From Kitasatospora indigofera (GTDB taxonomy: Bacteria > Actinomycetota > Actinomycetes > Streptomycetales > Streptomycetaceae), in contig NZ_BNBO01000005.1 in the NCBI RefSeq assembly GCF_014655955.1, forward strand, positions 1 through 64,000: DNA of 64,000 nucleotides. The letters are read 5' to 3'. The notes under the pieces are model-generated. The model did no database searches. It was not told the DNA's origin and saw nothing but the letters and a program-made list of their open reading frames with translations. The position numbers were made by a program, and so were the translations under genes. Position 1 is the first letter of the stretch, and every line of letters begins with the position of its first letter. This document shows positions 1-8,134 of this stretch, one piece after another.

Positions 1-368
1 ACGGCCTCGCCGGCGCCGCCGACGCCACCCTCGTCCTCAAACGCGCACGCGGCAAGGCCGACGGCGTCCTGCACATCACCGGCCGCGACGTCGACGAAGC
101 CGAACACGCCCTCGCCTTCCAGCCCGACACCGGCAGCTGGCTCCTCCTGAACGGCCCCGCCAGCGACCACACCATCGGCGACACCCGCGCCACCATCCTC
201 GCCTATGTGCGCACGCACCCCGGCAGCAAGCCGCTGGACATCTCCGACGCCACCGGCCTGGACCGCGAGAACACTCGCCGCACCTGCTCCCGAATGGCCG
301 CCGACGGACAGCTCAACGCAAACCACGGCAGCTACACCGCGCCGCTAGGACAGCCCGACCACCCCTGA
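1..368 (+). CDS. C-terminal part of an AICE replication AAA ATPase/primase-helicase (partial)
   Basis: The 5' end lies outside the window; the reading frame starts at base 3 and stops with TGA at 366-368. The translation contains VLKRARGKADGVLHITGRDV, which I recognise from the C-terminal half of the RecA-like ATPases (often fused to a primase-polymerase domain) that replicate actinomycete integrative and conjugative elements. The end of the protein (from about base 195, ILAYVRTHPGSKPLDISDATG) looks like a winged-helix DNA-binding domain. The gene lies upstream of xis and int in the same direction, the normal AICE order. Only about 121 residues are visible, so the exact family is inferred from this tail and the context. 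Confidence 0.72.
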   Translation, partial: GLAGAADATLVLKRARGKADGVLHITGRDVDEAEHALAFQPDTGSWLLLNGPASDHTIGDTRATILAYVRTHPGSKPLDISDATGLDRENTRRTCSRMAADGQLNANHGSYTAPLGQPDHP

Positions 369-370
369 CG

Positions 371-439
371 TGTCCCAGCTGTCCCACTGTCCCAGCACCC
401 ACCCGGACCAGCCCCGATTCCTGGGACAGCCCTGGGACA
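371..439. repeat. Cluster of TGTCCCA repeats, three direct and two inverted
   Basis: TGTCCCA occurs at 371-377, 380-386 and 388-394, and its inverse TGGGACA at 422-428 and 433-439, all in the 108 bp between the replication gene and xis. The spacing and the mixed orientation suggest a protein-binding array, for example iterons of the element's replication protein or Xis/Int arm sites. This function is inference. Confidence 0.6.
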
Positions 440-476
440 CACCCACCGGCAGTCCACCTCAACCCGAGGAGACCGA

Positions 477-668
477 ATGGCCACCGCCATTCCCGAGGCC
501 CTGACCGTCCCCGAGGTCATGGCCGCCCTTCGCATGAGCCGCAGCAAGGTCTACGACCTCATCCGCTCCAAGAGCCTCGCCAGCTTCACCGAGGGCCGCT
601 CCCGGCGCATCGCCGTCGACAGCCTGGCCGACTACATCCGCAACAAGACCGAGGAGAACTGCCACTGA
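477..668 (+). CDS. xis: Excisionase (Xis), MerR-like helix-turn-helix
   Basis: This 63-residue protein is a typical excisionase/helix-turn-helix 17 protein: LTVPEVMAALRMSRSKVYDLI forms the helix-turn-helix (residues 9-29), followed by a basic wing (GRSRRIAV) and DSLADYI. It should bind near the attachment site and tip the integrase toward excision. A purine-rich GAGGAG lies just upstream of the ATG. Its TGA overlaps the integrase ATG (TGATG at 666-670), so the two proteins are very probably translationally coupled. Confidence 0.85.
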   Translation: MATAIPEALTVPEVMAALRMSRSKVYDLIRSKSLASFTEGRSRRIAVDSLADYIRNKTEENCH

Positions 669-1810
669 TGGCCCGTAAGAACCCGAACGGCGCCGGGAGT
701 ATCTGGCAGCGCAAGGACGGCCGGTACGAGGGGCGGGTGTACGTCCCGCAGCCAGACGGCACCCGCAAGCGCAAGACCGTCTACGGCGACACCTGGGAGG
801 AGTGCGACACCAAGCGGCAGGAATTGGTGAAGCGCGACCGGACGGGCATCCCGACCCCGACGCGCTCGCAGAAGCTCTCCGAGTGGCTCCCCTACTGGCT
901 GGAGGACTTCATCCGGCCGCAGCGCAAGAAGACGACCTACGCCAAGTACGAGACCCACGTTAGGCGCTACCTGATCCCGGCCATCGGGACCAAGCGCCTG
1001 GAGTCCCTGAGCGTCGCCGACGTTCGCCGGCTGGTCGGTGCCGTGACGCGCCAGGCGTCCGCCGCCACGGCGAAGGAGTCCCACCGGGTGCTGCGCACGG
1101 CCCTGGCGGCCGCCTGCCGCGAGGAACTGATCAGCCGGAACGTGGCCGCCCTGGTCCCGGCTCCCCGCGTGGAGGTGCGCGAGATGAAGACGTGGACGCT
1201 CGACCAGACGGCCGCCTTCCTGGAGGCCGCCCGGCCGGACCCGCTGTACACCGCGTTCGTGCTCGCCATCACGCTGGGACTGCGGCGCGGCGAGATCCTA
1301 GGACTGCGCTGGAGCGACATCGACCTGGACCGCCGTGCCCTGACGGTTCGCAACCAGCTCCAGCGGGTGCAGAAGGAGCTCTATGCCGACAGCACGAAGA
1401 ACCGCCGCACCCGTGTGATCCCGCTGCCAACCATGTGCATCGCGCCGCTTCGCTGGCGCCGGCTCCAGCAGGCCGAGCAGCGCAACGCGGCCGGGAAGGA
1501 GTGGGAGGAGACTGGGTACGTGTTCACCACGCGGAGCGGTCGGCCGGTCGAGCCCCGGAACCTCAGCCGTTCCTTCGAGCGGCTCGGCGCCGACGCCGGT
1601 CTGCCGCGCATCCGCCTGCACGACACCCGGCACGGCTGCGCCACGATCCTGTTCGCCGCCGGCGTCGCCCCGCGGGTGGTGATGGAGATCCTGGGGCACT
1701 CGCAGATCGCGGTCACCATGAACGTCTACACGCACGTCTCGGAGGACACCCGGCGGGAGGCTCTGGGGCACATGGACCGGCTGCTGAAGAGGCGCCGCAA
1801 GACCGGCTGA
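668..1810 (+). CDS. int: Site-specific tyrosine recombinase (element integrase)
   Basis: A 380-residue phage-type integrase. Residues 1-60 form an AP2-like arm-binding region rich in basic and aromatic residues, and residues 65-160 the SAM-like core-binding domain. The catalytic domain shows the Arg in LGLRRGEILGLRW, the HDTRH box, LGHS and the nucleophilic tyrosine in MNVYTHV. It should catalyse integration and excision between attP and the 3' end of a tRNA gene. It is coupled to xis upstream, and only 69 bp separate its stop from the CCA end of tRNA-Val, which marks that tRNA as the attachment target. It is full length with all catalytic residues present, so it is probably active. Confidence 0.93.
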   Translation: MARKNPNGAGSIWQRKDGRYEGRVYVPQPDGTRKRKTVYGDTWEECDTKRQELVKRDRTGIPTPTRSQKLSEWLPYWLEDFIRPQRKKTTYAKYETHVRRYLIPAIGTKRLESLSVADVRRLVGAVTRQASAATAKESHRVLRTALAAACREELISRNVAALVPAPRVEVREMKTWTLDQTAAFLEAARPDPLYTAFVLAITLGLRRGEILGLRWSDIDLDRRALTVRNQLQRVQKELYADSTKNRRTRVIPLPTMCIAPLRWRRLQQAEQRNAAGKEWEETGYVFTTRSGRPVEPRNLSRSFERLGADAGLPRIRLHDTRHGCATILFAAGVAPRVVMEILGHSQIAVTMNVYTHVSEDTRREALGHMDRLLKRRRKTG

Positions 1811-1841
1811 CATTCAGCCGTTGCCGTCAGTCAGTGCAGTC

Positions 1842-1875
1842 AAATGCCCCGTAGCGTGATCGCTGCGGGGCATTT
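1842..1875. terminator. Bidirectional hairpin terminator between int and tRNA-Val
   Basis: AAATGCCCCG (1842-1851) pairs perfectly with CGGGGCATTT (1866-1875). Inside it AGCG/CGCT pairs around a TGAT loop, and T residues follow the stem. It can end int transcripts from the left and tRNA-Val transcripts from the right. Confidence 0.8.
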
Positions 1876-1879
1876 TGGC

Positions 1880-1925
1880 TGGTGGGCGCGGACGGTTTCG
1901 AACCGCCGACATCTGCTTTGTAAGA
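1880..1925. other. Predicted attachment-site core (3' half of tRNA-Val)
   Basis: The integrase gene is immediately followed by the CCA end, T arm and anticodon arm of tRNA-Val. In AICEs the att core normally consists of the 3' part of the target tRNA, duplicated at both ends of the element. The matching copy would lie to the left of this window, so the exact core boundaries cannot be seen here. Confidence 0.5.
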
Positions 1926-1954
1926 GCAGCGCTCTACCACTGAGCTACGCGCCC
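1880..1954 (-). tRNA. tRNA-Val (anticodon TAC)
   Basis: Reading the minus strand, GGGCGCG (1954-1948) pairs with CGCGCCC, followed by discriminator A (complement of 1883) and an encoded CCA (1882-1880). The anticodon stem CTGCT/AGCAG carries the loop CTTACAA, giving anticodon TAC for GUA valine codons, and the T arm contains GGTTCGAAACC. It is intact, so insertion of the element to its left has preserved a complete tRNA. Confidence 0.95.
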
Positions 1955-2238
1955 CCCGTCGCGGCCCGTGGGGCACGACGAAAGGCAAGAGTACCTGGTC
2001 CGGGGGACCCTCCGGTGCACATGGCCGAGGAGTGGGACAGGGGTGCAACAGGAAGGGAAGGGGAAGCGGCAGCCAGGGCGGCAGCAGGTGCGGCGGGGCC
2101 GGGCGGGACGGGTGCGTGGCTGTGGTGGGAGGGGTGCCGGTCGGCGGGGGTGATCGGGAAGAATGGGTGGTGGATCAGCTGCCGGGACGGCCTTCGGGCG
2201 GACGGGCAGGACGGGACGGCTAGGCAGGGAGCTCGGAC

Positions 2239-3615
2239 GTGGGAGTGGCCGGCGGGAGCGGGCGGGGGCGGCTCGGGGGCGCGGCGGTCGAGGCGCTGGT
2301 GTTGCCGCTGGTGGTGGCGGGGATGGTGGGGGCTGCCGGGGCGGCGGCCTTCGGTGGTGCGGGGGGTGGCCGGGGCGGCTGGTGGCGGCGCAACGACACG
2401 TTGCGGGCCGATGCCCGGGCGGCCCGGGACGCCGCGCAGCAGGCGTTCTACGAGTTGGACTCGGCCCAGCGGGACGTGCAGCTGGCGGTGGAGACGGTGC
2501 GGGCGGCCGAGGACAGTGCGGCGGCGCGCCAGGTGCTGGCCGACTTCCAGCAGGTCTCGGGGCGGGTGGACCAGGTCAGTGTGAACTACCTGGCGGCGCT
2601 CGACGCGTACGACCTGGACGCCGAGGAGCTCGAATCGGGCGCGGCCACGCAGGCGCGGCGCCGGCTGGAGGACGTGAAGGGGCAGCTCGGGTCGGCGCAG
2701 GCGGAGCTGGACGGGTTCCTGCAGCGGCTGCAGCCGCTGCTGCAGCAGGCGGAGTCGCAGCTGATGCGGGTGACGCCGGCCGTCGAGAAGGCGAAGCGTT
2801 CGCTGCTGGCGGCGACCACCGCGCTGGAGGCGGTCCGCGGGGCCGGGCTGAAGGCGGACGACCTCGCGGCGCAGCTGGCCGAGCTGGCACCGGAGCTGAC
2901 CCGGCTGAACGAGGGGGCCTCGAAGCACGGGGTCGCGCCGACGCTGAAGCGGGCCGACGACGTGGCGCGCCGGGCGGAGGCGGTCGCGGAGCACGCGCAG
3001 CGGCTGCCGGAGCGGGCCCAGGAGATCGACCGCCGGGTGGCGAGTCTGCGGACCCGGATCCAGGCGCTGGAGACGAAGGCGGGGACGGTCGAGCCGGCGT
3101 TGAGCGAGCTGCGCCGCCGGTTCAGCAGTGCCTGCTGGCAGGACCTGCAGCGGGTGCCGGTGCAGGTGGCCGAGGCGGTGCGGGCCGCGCGGGAGAAGCT
3201 GGCCGAGGCCGCGCGGGCCCGGGACGAGCAGCGCTGGCCGGACGCCACGGGCGCGATCGGTACCGTCCGGGCGCTGCTGACCACGGCGGACGACTCGGTG
3301 GCCGCGGTCAACGAACGGCTCAGGCGGCTGAACGAGGTGGAGCACGACCCGCACCGCGAGATCGAGCGGACCCGGTTCGCCCTGCGGGACGCCCAGCGGC
3401 TGGCGATGGCCGGACGGCAGGCGCCGGACCCCCGGCACGCGGGCCCGCTGGACGCTGCGGTGGCGCGGCTCGACCGGGCGGTCGCGGAGCTGGAGGCGGC
3501 CGGGCGGCACCCCGACTACTGGCACTTCCTGGGCGAACTGGCCGAGGTCCGGGAGACGGCAGCCAAGGTGGTGGAGCTGATCCGCGGTGACCTGGGCGCG
3601 GCCGGCCACCACTGA
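2239..3615 (+). CDS. Membrane-anchored coiled-coil protein of unknown function
   Basis: A 458-residue protein with a GTG start. Residues 14-50 form an Ala/Gly/Val-rich hydrophobic segment ending in WWRR, consistent with one or two N-terminal membrane passes. The rest is almost entirely Ala/Glu/Arg/Leu/Gln-rich helix with few prolines, so extended coiled coils are expected at about 60-260 and 285-440. I recognise no catalytic motif. Its convergent neighbour is tRNA-Val and its downstream neighbour the DUF4442 gene, which do not suggest a pathway. The start is uncertain because several GTG codons lie nearby. A structural, envelope-associated or cytoskeleton-like role is possible but unproven. 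Confidence 0.7.
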   Translation: MGVAGGSGRGRLGGAAVEALVLPLVVAGMVGAAGAAAFGGAGGGRGGWWRRNDTLRADARAARDAAQQAFYELDSAQRDVQLAVETVRAAEDSAAARQVLADFQQVSGRVDQVSVNYLAALDAYDLDAEELESGAATQARRRLEDVKGQLGSAQAELDGFLQRLQPLLQQAESQLMRVTPAVEKAKRSLLAATTALEAVRGAGLKADDLAAQLAELAPELTRLNEGASKHGVAPTLKRADDVARRAEAVAEHAQRLPERAQEIDRRVASLRTRIQALETKAGTVEPALSELRRRFSSACWQDLQRVPVQVAEAVRAAREKLAEAARARDEQRWPDATGAIGTVRALLTTADDSVAAVNERLRRLNEVEHDPHREIERTRFALRDAQRLAMAGRQAPDPRHAGPLDAAVARLDRAVAELEAAGRHPDYWHFLGELAEVRETAAKVVELIRGDLGAAGHH

Positions 3616-3708
3616 CCGCGGCCCGGGGACGGCGGGCAGCAACCGGACCCGGTACCGGTGTCGATGCCGGACCCACGACCGGCCCCACCACCGGACCCGA
3701 CAGTGGCA

Positions 3709-3738
3709 TTACTCGCCAGTAACTTAATCGGCTAGAGT
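3709..3738 (+). promoter_or_regulatory. Palindromic operator and TAGAGT -10 box for the DUF4442 gene
   Basis: TTACT (3709-3713) and AGTAA (3718-3722) form an inverted repeat with a 4-bp centre, located about where the -35 box should be. TAGAGT at 3733-3738 is a good Streptomyces -10 box whose start point would fall on or next to the ATG at 3745, so the mRNA is probably leaderless. The palindrome resembles TetR-family operators; which regulator binds is unknown. Confidence 0.6.
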
Positions 3739-3744
3739 CCTCCC

Positions 3745-4227
3745 ATGGCACGTAAGCGCACCATGACCGCCGCGACCTTCCGGCGTGGGATCAACCTCTG
3801 GCCGCCCTTCCTCTTCGCCGGCATCCGGGTGCTGGCGGTCTCGGACGACTTCCGCTCCGCGAAGGTCCGGCTCCGGCTCGGACGGCTGAACCGCAACTAC
3901 GTCGGCACGCACTTCGGCGGGTCCATCTTCGCGATGACCGATCCGTTCTGGATGCTGCTGGTCATGCAGAACCTCGGCCGCGACTACCTGGTCTGGGACG
4001 CCGCCGCCGAGATCAGCTTCGTGTCGCCGGGGCGCGGCGACATCTTCGCCGAGTTCACGCTGACCGACGACCGGCTCGCCGAGATCCGCGAGCTGACCCA
4101 GGACGGCAAGAAGGCGCTGGTCTGGTTCGACACCGAGGTGCTGGCGGCGGACGGCTCGGTCGTCGCACGGGTGCGCAAGCAGGTGTACGTCCGGCAGAAG
4201 CGCGACCAGGGCGTGCCTACCGGCTGA
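3745..4227 (+). CDS. DUF4442 hot-dog-fold protein (thioesterase-like)
   Basis: A 160-residue protein of the DUF4442/YiiD-C group, a hot-dog fold related to PaaI-type acyl-CoA thioesterases. The hallmark is NRNYVGTHFGGSIFAMTDPF, where the helix with HFGG lies in the position of the active site in hot-dog enzymes; VSPGRGDIFAEF and VRKQVYVRQK complete the sheet. Substrate and reaction are not known for this group, but acyl-thioester binding is the usual guess. It is apparently leaderless under a palindrome-controlled promoter, suggesting control by a fatty-acid or acyl-CoA responsive regulator. The fmdB-like gene follows by 21 bp and may be cotranscribed. Confidence 0.85.
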   Translation: MARKRTMTAATFRRGINLWPPFLFAGIRVLAVSDDFRSAKVRLRLGRLNRNYVGTHFGGSIFAMTDPFWMLLVMQNLGRDYLVWDAAAEISFVSPGRGDIFAEFTLTDDRLAEIRELTQDGKKALVWFDTEVLAADGSVVARVRKQVYVRQKRDQGVPTG

Positions 4228-4248
4228 TCCGCTGGGTACCCTGCGGAC

Positions 4249-4476
4249 ATGCCTCGTTATGACTTCCGCTGCCGTTCCTGCGGCGCCACCTTCGAGCTCC
4301 GCCGCGCGATGGCCCAGGCCAACGACCCGGCCGTGTGCCCGCAGGGACACCCCGACACCGTCAAGCTGCTCTCCACCGTCGCCGTGACCGGTGTGGGCGG
4401 CGGTGCCTCGGCCGCCCCGCAGCAGGCCCCCTCCGGCGGAGGCGGCGGCTGCTGCGGTGGCGGCTGCTGCGGCTGA
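4249..4476 (+). CDS. FmdB-family zinc ribbon protein
   Basis: A 75-residue protein starting MPRYDFRCRSCGATFE, the FmdB/CxxC-CxxC regulatory zinc-ribbon signature: Cys pair at 8 and 11, with a third Cys in VCPQGH supplying the distal ligands. The C-terminus is a Gly/Cys tail (GGGGGCCGGGCCG), common in actinomycete members. The biochemical role is unknown; the family is named after a putative regulator of formamidase genes. The gene lies 21 bp after the DUF4442 stop and may share its transcript. Confidence 0.85.
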   Translation: MPRYDFRCRSCGATFELRRAMAQANDPAVCPQGHPDTVKLLSTVAVTGVGGGASAAPQQAPSGGGGGCCGGGCCG

Positions 4477-4586
4477 CCCGGGAGTCGCCGCGGAGCGAAG
4501 CACCGACGGACGGCGCCCGCCCATCAGGAGCAGGCGCCCACCAGGAGCCGGCGACGCCCGCCCTCCCGGACCGGCGACGCCCGCCC

Positions 4587-5456
4587 CTACCTGGCCGGCG
4601 CGGTCCGCGCGGCCCCCGGGCGGGCGCCGGCCCGGACCCGGTCCAGGATCTGGCGGACGATCTCCTCGCCCGCCGCGACACCGACCTGGGTGAGGGCGGT
4701 GACGCCCGGCGCCGTCCAGTCGGAGTCGGCGAGTTCGCCGTGGCCGGGGCGCCAGCCCGCGTCGGCGGCCAGCAGCAGCTCGGCGTCGAGCAGGGAGTCG
4801 CCGGCCGAGAGGACGGTGGCCCCGCCGAGCCGGCGTTCGACCTCGGCCAGGGCCTCGCTCTTGCTGAGCGGGGCGGGCACGGCGTAGACCTTGCGGCCCT
4901 GGAGGGAGACCGTCCAGCCGCGCTCGGTGCACCAGGCGGTGAGTTCGTCGAGCCAGCCGGCCGGCAGCTCGGCGCGCTCGACCACCAGGTAGGCGAAGAG
5001 GTCCTCGGCGACCCGCCGCTTGTGGGTCCACTCCGGGTCGGCCGCCAGGGCCAGGTGCTCGACCACCTCCCGCAGCGGGGCGGAGGCGGCCTCCAGCCGG
5101 GTGCGGACCTCGGCCTGCCAGTCCTGGTCCGGCACGCCGTTGACCAGGATCTGGCCGCCGTTGGTGCAGATCGCGTACTGCGGGACCCAGCCGGGCGTCG
5201 GGCCGGGCAGGTTGACCCGCTCGTACTGGGTGCGGGTGCGCGTCGTGGCGGGCACGAAGACGGCCTCGCCGACGAGCTCGACCAGCAGCTCGGCGGCCTG
5301 CTCGGTCATGAAGGAGAGCGCCTTGCCGTCGTGCACCTCGACGGAGAGCAGGCGGGGCGCCAGCCGGTCGGGGACGTCCAGGGCGAGGGCGCGGTTGGAG
5401 TAGATCAGGGTGCGGTCGAGGTCGCTCGCCACCAGGAACTGCCGGTCGGTACTCAT
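4587..5456 (-). CDS. HAD-superfamily hydrolase of the Ter metabolite module
   Basis: A 289-residue Cof/sucrose-phosphate-phosphatase-like HAD enzyme. The nucleophile motif ASDLDRTLIYSN is at residues 10-21 and the metal-binding motif SAGDSLLDAELL near the C-terminus, with a C2-type cap between them. It should dephosphorylate a small phosphorylated metabolite. AAGGAGG sits 10 nt before the ATG, inside the end of the upstream StiP-like gene, whose stop is only 6 nt away, so it is the last gene of the operon. The same HAD type recurs beside PRTase-TRSP and CitE-like genes in Ter loci, where a nucleoside-like product has been predicted from comparative genomics. The real substrate is unknown. Confidence 0.85.
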   Translation of the reverse strand: MSTDRQFLVASDLDRTLIYSNRALALDVPDRLAPRLLSVEVHDGKALSFMTEQAAELLVELVGEAVFVPATTRTRTQYERVNLPGPTPGWVPQYAICTNGGQILVNGVPDQDWQAEVRTRLEAASAPLREVVEHLALAADPEWTHKRRVAEDLFAYLVVERAELPAGWLDELTAWCTERGWTVSLQGRKVYAVPAPLSKSEALAEVERRLGGATVLSAGDSLLDAELLLAADAGWRPGHGELADSDWTAPGVTALTQVGVAAGEEIVRQILDRVRAGARPGAARTAPAR

Positions 5457-5462
5457 CAGGCG

Positions 5463-6716
5463 TCAGGCCTCCTTCGTCAGCACGGCGGTGCCGGCTTCGC
5501 CGACGGCGCCCCGGCTGTAGCGGGGGTGGATCAGGCCGACGCAGGAGTAGGGCAGGTCGTCGACCTCCTCCACGGGTACCCCGCGCTGGGCCGCCAGCAG
5601 TCGTACGTGGTCGAGGTCTGCGCCGGCGCCGCGCCGGGCGAGCACCCGCCAGGGCACCCGGCGGAGCATCACCCGGGTGGTCTCGCCGACACCGGGCTTG
5701 ACCAGGTTGACGTTGTCGATGCCGTACTCGGCACTGATCCGCTCGACGGCGGCCCAGCCCTCCCAGCCGGGGGTGCGGTCCTCCTCCGCCAGCCGCGCGG
5801 CGGCCGCGAGGGCCTCCTCGCGGACGGCCTCGAAGTGGTCGGCGACGGTCTCCAGGAAGGAGTTGGAGACGTCGGCGCCGGCCAGGTCGGCGTAGTGCTT
5901 GGCACCGTGGAAGTCGTCCGGGCCGATCAGGTCGGCGCGCAGCACGGTGCGTGAGATCAGGCCGGAGACCGTGGAGTTGAGGCAGGCGGACGGGATCAGG
6001 AAGTCGTCCCGGGTGCCGTAGGTGCGCACGCAGCCGCCCGGGTCGGCGAGGACGGCGAGCTCGGGGTTGAAGTCGGTGCCCACGAGGGCCTCGGCGAGTT
6101 CGCGGGTGATCGCGCCCTTGCCGGTCCAGCCGTCCACGAAGACCACGTCGGCGGCGTTGTGGTGGGCGGCCAGGTAGCGCAGGGCGACCTGGTCGATGCC
6201 GCGGCCGCGGACGATCGAGACCGCGTAGTGCGGGGTGTCGATCTCGTGCGCGAAGGCCAGCCAGCGGCGGATCAGGATGCCGACCGGGGTGCCGGCCCGG
6301 GCGAGCGAGGCGAGCACCAGGCCGCGGCCGCGCTCGCGCAGCAGGGTCTCGGCGACGGTGCCGACGGCCAGTGCGATCCGCCGGGCGGAGGTGCGCAGGG
6401 CCTGGTGGAACAGCTCCTGGTACTCGGGGCTGGGCTGGTACTCGACGGGCAGGGACTCCGCGTAGTGCGCGCCGCCGCTCTGCACGGCCTCCTCGCGCTC
6501 CTCGGTGGGGGCCTCCAGCGGGACGTCGGAGAGGTCGGTGAGCAGCCAGGTGACATCGGCGGCGGCGTAGGAGGAGAACTCCGGGCCGTACAGCGGGCGC
6601 GGTGTGGTCGCGGTGCTGGGGGGCAGCGTGGTCATGTTCGCCTTCGGTCTGGTGCGCGGCTGATGGTCGGGCTCGGGCTGATGGTCGGACGCGTGCGTAC
6701 GGGGGTCCCGGTCCAT
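5463..6716 (-). CDS. StiP-family protein (PRTase plus PELOTA RNA-binding-like domain)
   Basis: Up to 417 residues. The annotation tradition calls this a cysteine protease StiP family protein; comparative studies of Ter systems describe it as a phosphoribosyltransferase-like protein with a PELOTA RNA-binding-like domain. Visible blocks are LYGPEFSSYAAADVTWLLTD, LASLARAGTPVGILIRRW, a PRPP-loop-like VVFVDGWTGKGAI and NLVKPGVGETTRVMLRR near the C-terminus. The chosen ATG shares its A with the stop of the upstream gene (TGATG), implying coupling. A second start at 6635 (MTTLPPS) would remove a low-complexity extension and is a real alternative. It is the middle gene of the operon. Confidence 0.8.
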   Translation of the reverse strand: MDRDPRTHASDHQPEPDHQPRTRPKANMTTLPPSTATTPRPLYGPEFSSYAAADVTWLLTDLSDVPLEAPTEEREEAVQSGGAHYAESLPVEYQPSPEYQELFHQALRTSARRIALAVGTVAETLLRERGRGLVLASLARAGTPVGILIRRWLAFAHEIDTPHYAVSIVRGRGIDQVALRYLAAHHNAADVVFVDGWTGKGAITRELAEALVGTDFNPELAVLADPGGCVRTYGTRDDFLIPSACLNSTVSGLISRTVLRADLIGPDDFHGAKHYADLAGADVSNSFLETVADHFEAVREEALAAAARLAEEDRTPGWEGWAAVERISAEYGIDNVNLVKPGVGETTRVMLRRVPWRVLARRGAGADLDHVRLLAAQRGVPVEEVDDLPYSCVGLIHPRYSRGAVGEAGTAVLTKEA

Positions 6717-8134
6717 CAGGCGGCCGGGGGAGGTACGGGGACGGACGGGGCGGCGGTGCCCGGTCCGTCGGACGGACGGCGGGCGGGGGCGGCGGCGCCC
6801 GGCCGGTAGGACGGCAGGACGGCGAGCACGACGTGGTCGGTGACCTGCCGCAGCTGGCGCAGCAGCGCGCGCTCCCCCTGATGCAGGGCGGGGGTGTCGC
6901 CGTGGTCGTCGACGACCAGGACGATCGCCTCGAAGCGGCGGCGGGGGTCGCTGCCGGGGGCCACGTTGTAGGCGTAGCGCTCGTCGGAGCCCTCGTCGGC
7001 CGGGTCGTCGTGGGCGGGGAAGGCCAGCCTGGTGCGGATCGCGTAGCCGGGGTCGTCGACGGCGAGGACCGGGGAGCGGGTGGTGGTGGAGAACCGGACG
7101 CTCTCCTCGCCGAGCACGCCGGCGAGTCCGCCGGCCAGGCGCAGCGGGGCGTACATCAGCTCCTCGAAGCCGAGGACGAGCACGCGCGGGGCGGCGGCGA
7201 GGCCGGGGTCCGGGGTGGCGGGCCCGGCGACCAGGCCGCGGAGCAGCTGCTTGGTCAGCTCGGGCAGCGCGCTGTCGAGGGCGGCCCGGTGCTCGGGGGT
7301 GAATCCGTGCCGGCCGCCGTCGGGCAGACCGGCGGGCCAGCCGAGGTCGACCCGGGTGACGGGGGCGGGCGGGCCGTCGGGCAGCGGGGCGGGGGGCTCG
7401 GCGCGGTCGATCAGCGCCTGGGCGCGCGGCATGACGTCCGCGGGCAGCCGGACGCCGCCGCTGACGGTGGCGACCAGGTCGAGGCGGGCGCCGAGGTCGG
7501 CGGCGGCCTCGGCGAGCCGGGAGCGGTCCGCCTCGCCGCGCAGGTCGACCAGGGAGACCACCACGTAGTGGGCGCGCGGGTGGCCGGCGTGCAGGGCGCG
7601 GATGGTGTTGAGGACGGTGTTGCCGGTGGAGAACTCGTCGTCGACCAGCACCAGCGGCCCGTCGCCGGTCAGCAGGGCGGGGTCGGCGGGGAGCAGCAGG
7701 TGCGAGGTGGCGTGCGAGTGCTCCTCCTCGAAGCCGCCGACCGGGGTGACGCCCTCGACCGGCCGCCGGGTGGAGTGCAGGTAGGGCGCGCCGAGGGCGT
7801 CGGCGACGCTGTGGCCGAGGCCGGTGGCGGTCTCGGCGTAGCCGAGCACGACGGCCTGCCGGGAGGCGTCCTCGCCGAGGAGCTCGCGGACCCGGCGGCC
7901 GAGGTCGAGCCCGGCGCCGTGGACGACGCCGGGGCGCTGCGGGACGTGCTTGCCGAGCACGTTGGAGACCAGCAGGTGGGCGCGCTTCTTGTTCTCACGC
8001 AGGGCGAGTCCGACGAACTCGGGCAGCCGCTCCGATCCGGTCAGGCCGATGCCGAGCCGGTCGGTGACCCAGCGGCCCGTCCACGGCGCCGTCGCGGCGG
8101 TGGTGGGGCCGGTGGGGGCGTCCTGTGCTGTCAC
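6716..8134 (-). CDS. Phosphoribosyltransferase with C-terminal TRSP domain
   Basis: A 472-residue protein. The type I PRTase domain occupies roughly residues 20-270 with the PRPP-binding loop LVLVDDEFSTGNTVLNTI at 161-178. The C-terminal half (FGFEELMYAPLRLA-type block, here VLVLGFEELMYAPLRLAG, then VRFSTTTRSPV) is the TRSP domain found only in Ter-linked PRTases. It should transfer a phosphoribosyl group onto, or release it from, a base-like acceptor. It is the first gene of a three-gene minus-strand operon (PRTase-TRSP, StiP, HAD). The C-terminal 35 residues are Pro/Ala-rich. A 451-bp gap upstream separates it from the CitE-like gene and probably holds its promoter. Confidence 0.87.
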   Translation of the reverse strand: MTAQDAPTGPTTAATAPWTGRWVTDRLGIGLTGSERLPEFVGLALRENKKRAHLLVSNVLGKHVPQRPGVVHGAGLDLGRRVRELLGEDASRQAVVLGYAETATGLGHSVADALGAPYLHSTRRPVEGVTPVGGFEEEHSHATSHLLLPADPALLTGDGPLVLVDDEFSTGNTVLNTIRALHAGHPRAHYVVVSLVDLRGEADRSRLAEAAADLGARLDLVATVSGGVRLPADVMPRAQALIDRAEPPAPLPDGPPAPVTRVDLGWPAGLPDGGRHGFTPEHRAALDSALPELTKQLLRGLVAGPATPDPGLAAAPRVLVLGFEELMYAPLRLAGGLAGVLGEESVRFSTTTRSPVLAVDDPGYAIRTRLAFPAHDDPADEGSDERYAYNVAPGSDPRRRFEAIVLVVDDHGDTPALHQGERALLRQLRQVTDHVVLAVLPSYRPGAAAPARRPSDGPGTAAPSVPVPPPAA

